A DNA stretch of 64,000 nt from Camillea tinctor (lineage: Eukaryota; Ascomycota; Sordariomycetes; Xylariales; Xylariaceae). Below the pieces are notes generated by a model that had not been told where the DNA came from, searched no databases, and saw nothing but the letters and a program-made list of their open reading frames with translations. Below are positions 11,353 to 24,588 of the stretch, piece after piece (the stretch's first letter is position 1; every line of letters starts with the position of its first letter). Both the position numbers and the translations under genes were made by a program. The stretch is from contig MU394057.1 in assembly GCA_022578605.1 (NCBI GenBank), forward strand, positions 310,001 through 374,000, written 5' to 3'.

Positions 11353-11622
11353 CACTGGAGTCTAAGTAGGAGTTATAAAAAGTAGATTCATTTGAGAGAC
11401 AGACAAGCCAGCAAGGCAGTCGAGATCTTTGGGCGTATTATCAAAGTAAAATAACATTTCTTCCCAGAAGAAACATTTGATCTACCAGAGTTAGCACGCG
11501 GGCTTGGGGTTGTATATTTTTAAAGAATGGCCAGGTTAGAAAAGTAATTAAAAACAAGAACAGAGCACGTCGTAATAGTTCAGCAGACTTTCCAACCCCA
11601 AGACCTTGTGTGGCCAACTTCA

Positions 11623-11648
11623 GAACATGAGCTTGCAAGCTCATGTTC
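11623..11648. repeat. 26-bp perfect palindrome
   Basis: The half-site GAACATGAGCTTG (11623-11635) is followed immediately by its exact reverse complement (11636-11648), with no spacer. It lies in AT-rich decayed DNA with no gene nearby. Confidence 0.85.
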
Positions 11649-14600
11649 AAAAGATAGATGGATAAACATAGTTGCAGGGTTCAAATAGGTTGTGACAGTG
11701 TAGCAACCCCTAGCCTACCAAAAAGGCGACCCTATCCGGCTAAAATCAATACAACAGCCAGCAGGCACCTACCTAGAAATTAGACAGGCTAGAAAAGCAA
11801 TCGAGACCCCCGAGACTGATGCAGTAAATAGACAGTGCTTTCTAGGAAACGACCGCTGTCGACAAAATCATACTGGCTGGCAAGTGTATACCTAGAGACA
11901 AGACGAGCTAGGAACGAAACCGCCATACCCGAGCATGTAAAAGCAGTGTAAAACACTAGGCATAGAACGACACGCGGATGTCGACAACGCGTAGCGGAAT
12001 GCCGCTGCCTCCCCCCCAAAGCTGGACGATGAAGCGCTGTCGGAACAGGAGAGCCTCTGGATAAAGATGGTGATGTATGGGAGGGCTGGCCGTTGTCAGA
12101 ACCACCCCGCTACTCTACGACCTGACGCCGGGCTCCCTTTTGGTCGCTCGATATCTAGTTGGCGGTGTTCGAGCTTATCAAAGTTCCCGGAAACGCCTCG
12201 TGCACCGCCATCGGGGTAAGCTAGGTCAGATGATCAAGGGAGGGAGATGACTATCGATTAGCGTGGCTGGAGGCGGTTCCTGGAGCAAGCAATTGTATAT
12301 GAAGTTCATCGCCAACCACGCGCAATGAGGTTTCTCACACGGGATCATCTGGTTCTCTCTTGGAATCGATGCCGTGGTTTTACCCCCTTTTCCGAGCCGG
12401 CGGGTCGGTGACCGGAAGCGGGACCGGGCCGGGACACACGAATATGCGGTCGGCGTTGTGGGGACACTTGCAGCATCCCTGGCGTATCGATAGGTCCTGA
12501 TCTGGTAATCGGGTCGCAGATTGGGTCGCAGGTTCTCGGACTTGCTAAAAGGGGAAGTCGCGATTTGACGACATCGTGATTGTATCTAGTTCGGGATATG
12601 CATATATTTTGGCGCCGTGCGGATAGATGCATATCGTATATTTAGGGGTTCAAGGAGTCGGGACAATAGGGGTAAACGATGAGGATGACTACTCGTAGAT
12701 TCGCTCTTCCTCACTCCGAAACGTCCCCCCTTAGCTTCTGCACCATTTTGCTTTTCTTCCTCCAATGGGCCGTGCGTCTGATTCTGCGGTATTTTCGTTA
12801 CGTTTACGGACGTTCATCGCTGCCTGGTATCACGAAGTAGAGCCTATATCTCAGTCACAGAAGGCTAGAATAATCAGGAAAAAAGGTTGGTTTCGTATAG
12901 TCCTCCTATTATACATACCAAATATCTGCAGCTGACATCTGCCGATAGTGATCAGCTCCGTTGAAGACAAGCCAATAGATATACACTTTTGTACTAGACT
13001 CTCAAGGCGATAGGGATTATCGCCCGCCGCGACACCATAGGCCTGGCGAGCGTAGTAGCTTGTAGCTACGGCTTCGTATGGCGTTTGGGAAATTCGTACC
13101 AGTCGTAATATGCCGACCAATCATGACATGGTGTAACGGCGCTGATCTCCCTCATCGCCCTTACGAAGGACCGACGGGATCATAGCATCGGAGTCATGTA
13201 TGTTCTTTGCCAACTAGCCAGAGCAACGGAATCTCGTACGGGAGGTTTCTAGATGATAGGTCGATAGCGGTTTCAGGTTGGCATAATCAAGGAAGTTGAG
13301 TGAATAACATCGGATCCGAAGTCTCTTTCTATCGGTCTTGGTAAAAGGGGCGTGGCGATATCAAGTTCGTCGGCTAGGGCTGAGTAGTGAAATAGGGCGT
13401 TAGGAAGCAATCGTCCGATATATGAGTTTCATGTCTAGTTACCGGACCAATATATGAGTGCTTGTCTGACCACATCTTCGGTGTTGTCAGCGAAAAGCAC
13501 ATGGTGCATCGGTATACGAGAGTGTCGATGCCCAAGCATGATGGTCCCTTCATAGTGATCGACGGTGGGAGCTCCCGGTAATTTTTTCTCTTTCGATTTT
13601 GATGGCATCGTGCCTTGTATTCATGCATTCTCACTTCACTAGGGTGTTTGGGGTGCTCCGGCCTGCATATTCTCTGCTGATGTTGGGGTGTCGTTTTTCG
13701 TCAGCTGAGAGCTTCTTAGATGTAACGAATATATTGGCAGCCCATATCTTCGCTGACGCGGCGGGACATCTGCAACTCTCGTAACTAATGAAACAGCTCC
13801 CCCTGATGTGTTGAGAAGATGCTCCTGCTTTCCCTGGCCAACACCGTCGGTATTCGGAACGATGTTTGGTTGAAGTGGGAAGCTGATGTTTGGAGCAAAC
13901 GCTGACTCGTGTTCAACTAGCCGAATGCTGCATCACTGGAGGGGCATTCGGTAACTATGTGTATGTTAATTGTTTCGAACAGGTGAAAGAAAACCCCCTA
14001 TTGATGCTCTCGTAGTATGATTACGAGAAAGTGTATCCGGAGTAAAGCCTGACATACTATACTCGATTCCAAGGTGGTTCCTCTCTCGAACTATATATTA
14101 GTAAAAGTTGGATCCTTGCTTGGTCCGAACATCCCATTATCTATATCTTATTATCTTAAGGTTTCCAGGTTTTCTGAATGCCTTCCCGGTTTCTCTGTTA
14201 TATTATGCAAGGGATGTTAAGTGCAGCCGAAATAAGAGCAGCTGATCCCCGAATGCACGTCCCATGAGTTCAGATGACGCACGATGGAATCGTTCCCATT
14301 GGTTAGGCCCACGAACCATCCGCCGGTTAACCTTAACTTTTTAGCGTCAACATCGTCTAAAGCCTGGAAGTCTTAACAACGTGGATTAAGTATGGAGTTC
14401 TTAACATACATAATAAATCAGGGTTGAGAACTTGAAGGAATCTATAATATAAGAAGATATTACAAGCTTGAAATAATAGCGCTAAACGCAAGGGAAGCTG
14501 TTAGACTAGGCTATTTACGTAACTACAAAATGCGTTAGTTAAGATCCGGTCAGTATAAGTGTAACTCACCTCTTAGGGAGGTAGTTATACGAGTAGTTCA

Positions 14601-15124
14601 AGGGATTGAAAGGCAACACTAGATCTTCGATGGTTTAAGGGGAGGAAAGCCATCCGAGGTAAGTATGTGAGTTTTGATACTCTATGCAGACTGACAATCT
14701 AGCCAACGATGGCATATTTTGGAGTCAACCTGCTTAGGTCCCTGATAGATTACTAGGTTAGAGCCTTCAGGAGACTTGATATATAATATGAAAACCCCCA
14801 AATTTACACGAAATGCTATCAATAAAAGTACATATGAGAGCAAGAGAGGCCCAAGTATGAGTTCTGGAAGGACCGTACCCTATATACCTAGATAAATAAT
14901 GACTTTGACGAGCCCCTTTCATTATTATCAACATAAGTGCTTATCCTTTCGAAGAAATCCTGGAAGCTACGCTAGTATCTAGGATAGTAACTATCGTCCA
15001 ATAATCTCATAGATAAGATGATAAGTAAGAAAAATCCAGGTCAAGATATAGCTTGGTCGTATTTAGTGCAACCATAACGGTATCCTACGAAGAGGTTACT
15101 TTCTAGGGATGCTAGTCTCAGTGC

Positions 15125-15420
15125 TTACTTGATCAGATCGTCGTAATACAGAGCTAGAGATCGACGCTCCCTACATATAATAGATGTAAATGGGAAGGCT
15201 TTCGTGCGCGAGGTAGAGTGTGGGTGCTCCTTCCACGTACGAAAGGGGCTGTTGGCGATGAAGGATCTATAGAAACCTCGGCATGAATAAAGAAGTGATG
15301 ATTCGTTAATATGCCAGTTGTATTTTATATGGTAGTTACCCCTATTTAGAGAATGCACCCCAGTAGCCGAATGACGACAATTCCTCTCGCTTAAGACGTT
15401 GTAGAGTTGATCCTGTCTCT
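15125..15420 (-). mobile_element. Possible Ty1/copia reverse-transcriptase relic
   Basis: On the minus strand an open stretch ends with LALYYDDLIK, resembling the YVDDLI active-site region of copia-type reverse transcriptases. It is preceded by a short segment (SIICRERRS) at the spacing where such proteins have their Asp-Pro-x-hydrophobic stretch. The frame stops right after it. Only about ten residues match what is expected of the family, so chance is possible. Confidence 0.22.
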
Positions 15421-17654
15421 TCTCGATATCTTTTATGCTCTGTCTCGTGAAGATAAAATGTTTTCCCGCTCTTAGGTTCTCCTTGATGGTTTTACCCTCA
15501 CGATAGTGTCTTCATGTAGGGGGCTTTCACGTCGACCGCTTGACAATATCAAGTTAAAAGGGGGGCAGGTAAACATCCGATACCCCCGAACACTCATTTA
15601 TAATCTAGTTAACGCCTTGGTCTTAGAAAATAATTGGACGATATCCTCTGAGCCGTTTCTCCCCATTCCTATAGCCGAAGATGAAAGGTTGGAGCGATGT
15701 AAGTCAAGTAACCTATAAACGATAAACAAGCTCATATCATCTTCAGGTTGGGCATAAACTAATTGGCCTTTCAACTAGACCCACAGAGATATATCTTGCT
15801 AGAGGGACTGATAACTTCGGAGGAATGATCTTTGCCCTAACCGTCTAAACGATACCAGGTTGTATCTCGCTAAAGGCAACCCCCGGGGAGGCTCTCAAGA
15901 GCAGCGTGAAGTACGCAAGCCTAGTGTAGATTATCGTAAGTTGAGTGATTCACTCATCCAGGTATGTGTGCTCCTCACATCAGCTGTTATTCTAATTGTC
16001 ATGGATGGTCTACTATCTCCATTCATCAGAATACATGATAGATTTAATAAAGGAATGTCTGGTACCAACAAAAGGATAAGCGACTCCGTAAAGGCAAGGA
16101 GTTTGTTAGACGAGACATAGATAGCTAGTAGGAGACATTATTAGCTAGACGGCAAGTAATTTCGGGTTGATAATTCTTTTATAGAAGCCTTTGAGCTGAT
16201 CTAAATATACTTGACATATATGGGGCCGTGTAAGGAACCAGTAGTGTCTATATTATATTAGTGGCCTTTCTATTTGGATATGATGTTGGCTATACTGGCC
16301 CCTTATCCTGAAAATGTAGATGAAATGGCCGTAGGATATAGTCATTTATACCAGTTATGAAGGGCGCAGTCTGAGGTAGAACATGGATCCAATCTAGTTG
16401 AAAGCTGAGGTAAATGCTTAATCTATAGAGTACTCCTACCGGGGAAATAAAAAGAGAATACAGGACAATCCGGAATCTTTTCTATGTGTTGTATATGATA
16501 TTCTACACCACACTGTCGATAATTTGCAGCAAACTGAACATTAAACAATCCCCTTTAGTTCAACTGTAGTTCGGTATACACTACCTCTAAAAGCCCGGTG
16601 TCTGCTTAGGTAGTAGAACGCCTAAATGCTGTCCGACAAGTAGTAGTCACATGCGGAACCTACGTTCTACTACGTACCTATCGCTTATTCGGCCATCCAT
16701 GATTCACTCCCCAACCAACAAACTTCACTATAGACTAGCGTGGTCACATCTTTTATTAAGTCATCTATTTAAATTGCTTCGCGTAAACCTGAGGCAATGC
16801 AGTAACGTCTATTATGATGCATTTGTATAGGATGAAGTTTTGTGTATCTACATCTAGCCAAGACGGGAATAGGGGGTCCAATATCAGGCGCTCCCAGGGG
16901 AATAGGGGCTAGGTATGAAGGCATCTTTGACGCGCCAAACGAATGAACAAACTAGTTCAACGGCACTAGATAGAGCTTCAATAGTCCTGTGTTGATAAGA
17001 TCGCTGTAGTTTTGATAGTACTTTGGATTTCCCCCTCTTTTTTCAACCCATCGTTCCCCAATGATCAGGACCCCTTAATACCATCGGTTAAAATAATAGA
17101 AACCTAGACTATAATAGACTATAAAATAGCAACTACGAAATAATGGGATGGAATAGGCCCCTGATTTTGAGAGGAGTCAGCGGATGAACTGGTCTTAACG
17201 ATAGTATTAAGGATCCCCAGATTCCTATGCTTGAGGATGGCACCATGCGATGGATCGTCTTGGGCAATACGGGATATGGATTTCCCTGTCATTAAGTTCA
17301 GGGCACCACGTTTCTACCGAAACATCCAAGCACTTCAACAATGCATATACTAGGCATACCAAAGTCAAGCCATATAATGAGGAGTAATTACTAAACGAAT
17401 GTATCCCGCATAGGCGTGATAGGTGGGAGAGTGGTGGCTTAGTAAAAAGTTAGCCCAGCAAGACCAAGTTTGGTTCTGCTTTGTTGTATCGAGTAGCAGA
17501 ACTCGTTTCACTAGAGAGAAGGAATCTTGCCCATCGCCTCCGCCGAAAATTCCCCTCTCTACCTCACACTGTTAAAGGCTACCCAACATCTGCCGGAACG
17601 AGAGAGAGGTAGTTAGTTAGTTAGAGAGCGAGAAAGATCAGGATCATTTCACAG

Positions 17655-17993
17655 ATGACTTGGCCAGGGGATTCATCCTGCTGGGGCGTCACAGGTCAAC
17701 CTAGTCCTAGTGCCGACAACACTGTCGATTGGTTGACGGTTCATAACTACATCAGAAACAACATCATGCTCACCGCCAGAAGACTACAGGAACACGAGTA
17801 CATGATTGCTCTACTGCAGATGCAGAGGCACCTACTCTTCAGAGCTGACAAGTGTCTGAATCGTCGAAAATGCCTTCATCACCTGCAGGCGCATCATCTG
17901 GGCATGGTTCGCGAGCCTGTCAAGTCAACCGGTATGGTTGATCCGGCTGCAGCGCGCCTAGCGAGGGGTGGCAATTCCATCAACACCCATTAA
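17655..17993 (+). CDS. Hypothetical protein (orphan 112-residue ORF)
   Basis: An uninterrupted frame of 112 codons starting at ATG 17655 and ending at TAA. Residues 25-85 look like amphipathic helices rich in His, Leu, Arg and Met (DNTVDWLTVHNYIRNNIM, then LLQMQRHLLFRADK). The frame sits at the edge of the decayed block. It is preceded by a pyrimidine-rich stretch and a GAGA/GTTA microsatellite-like leader (17602-17636) that resembles a fungal promoter. I recognise no family. It could be a lineage-specific gene, an exon of a larger gene, or a chance frame. Confidence 0.35.
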   Translation: MTWPGDSSCWGVTGQPSPSADNTVDWLTVHNYIRNNIMLTARRLQEHEYMIALLQMQRHLLFRADKCLNRRKCLHHLQAHHLGMVREPVKSTGMVDPAAARLARGGNSINTH

Positions 17994-18122
17994 CACCGGC
18001 CCGATATAGGGAAGGGGTCAACGACAGGGTCAAGAAATTACCTTAACACCCGTACTTAAACCCCCACAAAACAAGGAGATGAGTGGCTATGGAAGCTCTC
18101 TCTGTTGACACCTCAAGAAGAC

Positions 18123-18163
18123 CGAACGAGCCCGCCGTTGTAAGCATTGGCGGGCTTGGTTCG
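18123..18163. repeat. GC-rich hairpin
   Basis: CGAACGAGCCCGCC (18123-18136) and GGCGGGCTTGGTTCG (18149-18163) form a long stem with one extra base and one G:T pair around a 12-base loop. The inner seven GC pairs are perfect. No adjoining gene is evident, so neither terminator nor RNA function is claimed. Confidence 0.6.
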
Positions 18164-20298
18164 ATAGGTCCTCGACCCCGACTCCCTTGCTGCCATCCTC
18201 CCTCACTAGTCACAAGCTCACAAGGATCGAGCCTTTAGTCTAGACTCTTTTTTTCCTTCTCTCTCTCTTCACAGCTCGATAACGACTGATTTTTAGTGCC
18301 TAACCTTTCCCAACGTAAATGAGCAGTAGTTGGCAGGACGGCCTTGATTGGATAGCCGGCGCCCCCGTCACGGTGGTCTTCCTTGGCTACCTGCCCACAC
18401 CCGCGTCTGATAACCATCGACGATCTCTAGTATGCTTTGGAGTCACTGATATGTACTGACAGTTCTCTGATCAAGTTTATCAACGTGAAATCCGCTGACG
18501 CTATCCCTGCTGCGTGTTTAACAAAACCTTCCCGTGGTTGTTCAGAAGGTTCTCTAGGTTGTATTGACCTCAGGGTTATCGTGACAGCCGACAGCACGAA
18601 ATCATCGCGTCATTACTCAAGTACCGGTAAGCCCTGAGATCCAGCTGTCCCACTCATGGGTTGGTTATGTGCATTTTGTCCCTCTGGTTAGTCTTCGGAC
18701 AATAAACCAAGCTAGAACCTACAACGACACGTTAATGCATCCAGCAGCTATGATCCTAGCTCACTGACAAATCTTCATTCCGTATACTTAATCTCGGCAA
18801 CGTGACTTGAGTGAACGATGGCGTTACGTCGCCATTGCTTGGTGGGTGGCTTCTATGGCCGTCACAATTAAACTTGAAAAGAAAGATATGTAGATGTTCG
18901 TCTAGAGGAGTCTAGCAATGAAGAACCACAACCCCGTGACACATCTTGGATTGGAACGAGAGCGATAATCTTTGGTTGATGAAAAAGAATATTCCGATTG
19001 GCTAGAGTACCCTCAAGGGGGGGAAGAAGTGGGCGTGCACAGCAAGCGATGTCAGTTAACTTTTTAATGTCGACTGTTTTCGGCCTTACTTTGAGATCCA
19101 TACATTCGGTGGAACTGTTTTTGAGGGACGGGAGGACGAAAGAAGAGGCCAACCGGTTCATCCCTCTAACGGACCATGTGCCACAATATTTGATGATCAG
19201 ACATCAAGCTTCAAGGAGGGAAGAAAAATAGCCGAGCCTCGCCGAGTTGGCGAGGTTGACGATGGGTTCAGGTGGTGGCACTAGCGTAGACGAGTGAACA
19301 AGCAGCAAAAACATTCCAGCCCCTTCCCTCCCTTCCTCCCCCCTGACTCGTAACTTATGAATTACCACAACCAGCCAAGCAAAACTCACATCGGATGAGG
19401 TTCTGCTTTGAGGCTCAAGGTCGCTTGGGTGCTTGCAGACACCAACAATGAGTGGGATCGCTGGTTCAGCCTGCTATCCGTGGAGACATTAAATTCGTAT
19501 CAAGCTCTCCCGAGGCCAATGCGATCGATCACGGACGTTGCTCATTGACTTACAAGTGCTAATGTACCATGAAGGGCTAAGAAACGGGATCGCCATTCGC
19601 TTACAGATTTGCATGGCTTTGCCGTGGAGAGAGGCATGAAAGGGGAAAACTAAAAAAGGAAAAAAAGAGAGGAACAGGAAAAGAGAGAAACCGGGGCATT
19701 CAAATCCACTGACTATCAGTTTAACGCATATAGAGACTGGACCTTTACGCTCCGCTGATCACGAGAATATCATTCAACATTTCAAACCTCAAGAGTCCAG
19801 CTCTCGCATAGAACGCCTAGGTTAAGGCATTATGGTAAGCCAAGCCCCCTCCGCTTCACCCCCCCAGACTTCTTTCTTCTTTTTTAGTATCATTAGCATT
19901 ATGGCTTGCTTGTACTGTCCGCGGCTCAATGCGGAAGATCCGGATCGATCGGGAGCAGTCGTGCGCCGAGTTCCCTGTCGGACTGTTGTCATATTGGACC
20001 AAGCCGGCGCCATCTCATATGTACAAAGCACGATGCCGATGGCCACATAAGCAGGCCAGTGTTCTCCAAGTCACAGCACAGGCCAACAGATACTGCGAGA
20101 ACCTGGTGATGATGCGTGCATGCTGCATATTTCGCGGTCGTGACCCGCAGGAACCTGGCTGGGTCGGCTGGCAGGCTGGACCTTGCCATCCATGTCCATC
20201 TGCCTCTCCCGCAGAAGGCCTTGCTTCGGCAGCCTGGTTTCGTGCAGAAGAAATTCCCCTAACGTGCGATTAAATTTTCCTAAAGCTGCCTCAAACCA

Positions 20299-20322
20299 GG
20301 GGGGGGGGGAGAGAGAGAGAGA
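20299..20322. repeat. G-run followed by (AG)n microsatellite
   Basis: Eleven consecutive G residues are followed by an AG dinucleotide repeat. Simple sequence only. Confidence 0.85.
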
Positions 20323-21240
20323 AAAGAGATCCTCTCTTCCCCTTCCCCCCCTCCCCCAAATCCATCATCCTCACAACCCCTCCTTCAACCCTTCACCGCA
20401 TGGGCTGGCGGCAGTTGAAACTCGATTACGTCGTGACGGCCACCAGTCAGTTCCATGCTGCTGGATTGCGCAGACGGACCAGATAGATCCAACGTCAGCG
20501 TGTGTGTGTGTGTGCAAGATTCAGCCGCTATAGAGCGCCTGTCATGCAACACCACGTCAGCATTCACAGCATAAGCCCAACCTGCAGAGCGGGCATAGAG
20601 TTGTAGGTCATGGCCGAATGAATGAATGAAGAACGAGAGCTATGGGTAAAATCTCTCGTCCATCTAACCTACCTGGCATGTACCTCGACGGGGTGGTACC
20701 CTACCAGCGAAAAAAACCCGCCAGGGTTTTCCAGGGCGGGCTATGGAGATCTTGCAACACAGAAGGCCGGGATTTCAACAACCCTGCGCATCCTATGTTG
20801 CATCGTGACCCTACTCTACTTAGCGAGGCAGCGCTCTCCTCTCTCTCTCTCTTTCCCCTCCCCTTTCCCCCAAACAAAACGATGGAGGATAACCCACCGG
20901 CCGAAATGTTGTCTCTATGTCGAATGTTTTTTCTTTTCTGTTATAACAGAGGGCTGCGACTCTGCCTCTCGTGATTCCCACCGCCGACGCTTGGGACTAC
21001 CTAGCTCAGCGCATTGCTCCGTTGACATTCAAATCACGCACGCGGTCCCGAGAATTATGCCGCTCTTATGCCATTATCTCGTTCTCTCTTATGTGTATGT
21101 ACGTGTCTTATTTCATGCCCCCAGAGGTGGGCGTGTTGGCGGCTTTGTCATGAGCGATATCTGAAATCGCGATCAACCCCCCCTGCTGTTGTGGATTGGG
21201 GGCGAAACCGACAAGCCGAGCACCACCGCCCCCAGTGGGG

Positions 21241-21282
21241 AATGTAGTGATGGTGGTAGTAGTGGTGGTGGTAGTGGTGGCA
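21241..21282. repeat. TGG/TAG trinucleotide microsatellite
   Basis: Imperfect tandem TGG and TAG units in intergenic DNA, followed at about 21330-21342 by a short CAGTAG repeat. A minus-strand frame across it would encode a Thr run, but nothing else supports coding. Confidence 0.7.
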
Positions 21283-24200
21283 TCTGGGTAAGCTCCTTGG
21301 GCTTTTGTAAGATACTGGATGCCCAAGCAGTAGCAGTAGCAGCAGTAAAAAGAAAGGAAGAAATGGTGTGCAGCCGTCCTGCTAGGTACGGCTCGGATGC
21401 TGCCATACTCCCGTCCTAACAAGGTAAGACGGGGCGTTGGGAGGTAGTCCCCGGCAAAGCGTTCCCTCACCTAGGTAGCTCATCACACTGCGCTAGTCCG
21501 CGTATCTTTCACCGCAAGAACCCATTGCTTCCTGACCAACCCAGCAAGTGAGGGGCTTAGTAGGATCTCTGAGGGTAGTAGCCATTATCAAGGAACGTAA
21601 CCGATTTGCACGTGCGCATCGTAGTGGGAAAACCAAAAGGCAGCCGAAGAGGGAAACTTCAACTTCCGTACGGGCATATGGCTATCTTCGTGGCCAAGAG
21701 GGGGGAAAGGGGGGTTCTTTTTGAGCCAGCGACGTAGAGATCCAAGCCCCAAGATCACTTGTGCTATACTATAACATTTCCTACTTCGGAGGGGAGGGTT
21801 CTCAAATGGGTAGTTGGGAAGCTTGGAAGCATCCGCAAAACATACCTCCCAGTGAACCCAAACTGGGCTTGGATTCCTTACTATTACAGCGAAATGTAGG
21901 TATTTCCCGTGCCGCAAGTGCAGGCGGGCCATTGCATCGTGAGCCAGGGGCACGGAAGCTGGGATTGGGAGGAAATGGAGCTATATCACAGAGAGTGTTA
22001 TATGTGTGACACTGACAACGCACCCGCAACCTACTTCATCCTCGCCCTTGTTGACGAATGTAGGTTGGTATACCCCCTCCCTCCCAGAAGAAGAAAAAAA
22101 AAAGGAAATAAAGGGAAAGAAAAAACAGGAACCTACCTGGGGCTATCTAGGTACAAGGCCATGCGGCAGTAATAGATCGAGTCCAGATCAGAGAGGACCT
22201 ACAGACCGACCTGCTCTCCTCATGTGCTTCTAACCCATCTTGGGTTATCTTTGCCTCCACGTTTTTGTGTCGCCGTTTCACACTCGACTATCCAGCGGTC
22301 CTCGTTCGCCGCCACAATTAGATTATTCCCTGATTCTCAAACACGGGGTTAAGAGACCCGCCTCACCAAAAAAAAGGTTTCCGTTTCCTGCTTGCTCGCC
22401 TCGCCAAATGTATGCGCTTTAACTTGTCGGTCTATGCTTTCTCTCTCTCTCACCGCGAGGCGTTCGGATGATCTGGTCTTAAGCATGTGTGTGGGTAGGG
22501 AACCAGAGCTTGCGGTGTTTCAAAACACACCGGAACCCCCAGAATCCAGGGGTCCCGCGTTCCGTTTTGCTCGTAGGGACAAGGGGGGTGAGGGGGGTAA
22601 GGACACAAGAGGGGATAGAAAAGAAAGACAACGAAAGAGAGAGTGAGATACAGCAGCAGAGGTTACAAATAAGTGGCTGGTATTATAGGGTAAGCTATAG
22701 CCAAGGCAACACGATAAACCCACATGAGCAACAAAAAGTGTGGACACGCACATACACATAACATAGAGACATACATTACACACGTACATGCGTACATACA
22801 TACATGACTAACTTAGATACACACATACATATTCCCCGGGAGATCGTTTAGTAAACTTTAAGCTGTTGAGAAAGCCTACCGGTATTGACAGACACACTCA
22901 TGCTACATAGAGCCTGTAACCTAGGAGGTAGGTTAGGTTAGGTAGGTAACCAATGTTCTCTTTTCTCTCTTCTCCCCCCTGTCGACAGGGGTTGTGGACC
23001 ACTCGCTGCAACACAACGCGGTATTTACCTCGCCAAATGCCCAAAACAACTGAAATGCTTGACCTCGCGCTTGACTTGGGTATGGAGATTCCCACAAGGC
23101 TAGGAAAATAATTGGCCGAGCCAACTATAACAGGGAAGAAGAAGATAAAAAAAAGGTAAAAAGAGGATCCTAGTATCCATTTTTTTCTTCTTTCATTTTT
23201 TTATTTCTTGGCTGGGTTAGTTTCTCAAGATACCCGGATCGACAAAGACGAACGTTGAGGACGGTATGTAGGGGATTAAACTATGTAGTGGCTGGTTGAG
23301 TGTTAGGTAACAAAGTTAGGTAAATAACAACGACTCGAAGGTCTCGCGAGAAATTCTCTGCTGTTTTTGGATAGACAGATGCTTTCTCCCGTTTTTTTTT
23401 CTTTCCCTTCTAGTAAGAGTCGGCCATGGGGCTGTCCTGGAGGGTGTCGTTTTGGTGCTTTGCTTTGCCTTGCCTTGCCCGCCTTTCCTGCTCTTTTCCT
23501 CGCCTTTCCTCCACATAGACAACCCTGAATGCTTATTTTGCCTGAAACTGATTCAGAGCTTCCCCCCCTTTCTTTTGTTGGTGTGATTAACTTTTTTTTT
23601 GGTTTTGTTTTTTCCCCCTTCCGTCGTCTGCTTCGTGACCCGCCAGAGAGATAGTAGTAGGAATAATAGTAAAAAAATAATTAGGTACTCGCCGGGGGTA
23701 TCTTTCCATCGTTTGCCCTCAAACATTAACAATATAGGAACACCCAAATAGCTCTTTTGCCCAATCTACCCGTAACCGCCGCCAAGACCGTAGTCATACC
23801 ATTAAAAAAAAGCCCGGGTTCTCCCCCGCGTTCCGGGATGCTGACCTCGACCCTGTTCACCTTAACTTGTGTCCCACGAGGTCACTGCTCTCTACCTGTC
23901 ACCGAAACAAAAAAGATAACCAGAGAAGGTTTGGACAGAAGCGTGTGCGTGAAGGAAAAAGAGGAGTGAAGTCTTCCGTCATCTCAGACGTGTAATATAT
24001 TGATTTGAAACAATATTGAGTGTCATCGTGATAGAAAGTATAGAAGAAAAAAAAAGGGAAATTCTCAAGCCCGCTCCACGTAAAAATGTCTAAATTTTGT
24101 CGTTAAGAAAGTAAATAGGAACAAGGAAAACATGACCGTCGTGGTTCTTTGGTATCTCTAATATTAACAACCGTTCTGCAGACCGAAGAGCAACACACTC

Positions 24201-24588
24201 AACCCCTATCCATTACCGCTGTTGTACAAGGGGACCGGATGTATGTGCTCAAGCGCAAGGCTGAAAACGCTAAATGCCTTGCTTCGTTGCGGATCGACGT
24301 AGTTTAATGGGATATCGTATATAAGAGAGGCCCTTAAAGAATTATGCTTCTCTAGGGCGTTCAAAAGGAGTGGTAGTCGGCGCGTTTATTGGCGACATTC
24401 GGGTTTCTTTGACGGAGGCCGTCGCCACACTTAACCGAGGTTCTCGACCTCCATAAGTTCCTCCGCTAAAACCATTGCCTATAGGTGGTAAATACGTATT
24501 TTTTGACAGCTCATTTTCATTGGAGCTGTTGCGGATAGATGGTGTCCCCAGACCCAGGAGCCGAAACTCCTGGCGGAGACCTTGATTG

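Larger units (their letters stand above)
10353..17400. other. Gene-poor, AT-rich decayed region (probable transposon relics)
   Basis: Seven kilobases without a recognisable intact gene. Composition is more AT-rich and TpA-rich than the flanks, most clearly 14.1-16.6 kb, and all frames are broken by frequent stops. Motif families recur loosely, for example variants of AGACAAGC..GAGA..CCCGAG near 11398, 11783 and 11896. This is what repeat-induced point mutation leaves in filamentous ascomycetes, but I could not confirm a parent element or terminal repeats. A possible reverse-transcriptase fragment is listed separately. Confidence 0.45.
17994..24588. other. Gene-poor intergenic region
   Basis: About 6.6 kb with only short, overlapping frames on both strands and no conserved motif. 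It contains several microsatellites, a GC-rich hairpin (18123-18163) and pyrimidine tracts near 20870, 22440, 23190 and 23570. TAGGTA motifs occur around 22120-22160 and 22918-22950. Part of it is presumably the 3' flank of the Myb gene. I see no gene that can be supported. Confidence 0.45.

Noticed and set aside
21108..21470. Minus-strand frame with a Thr run
   Set aside because: The Thr run is the TGG/TAG microsatellite; nothing else suggests coding.
22918..22950. Telomere-like GGTTAGG repeats
   Set aside because: The units are GTTAGGTAGG variants of the dispersed TAGGTA motif, not TTAGGG tandem repeats.
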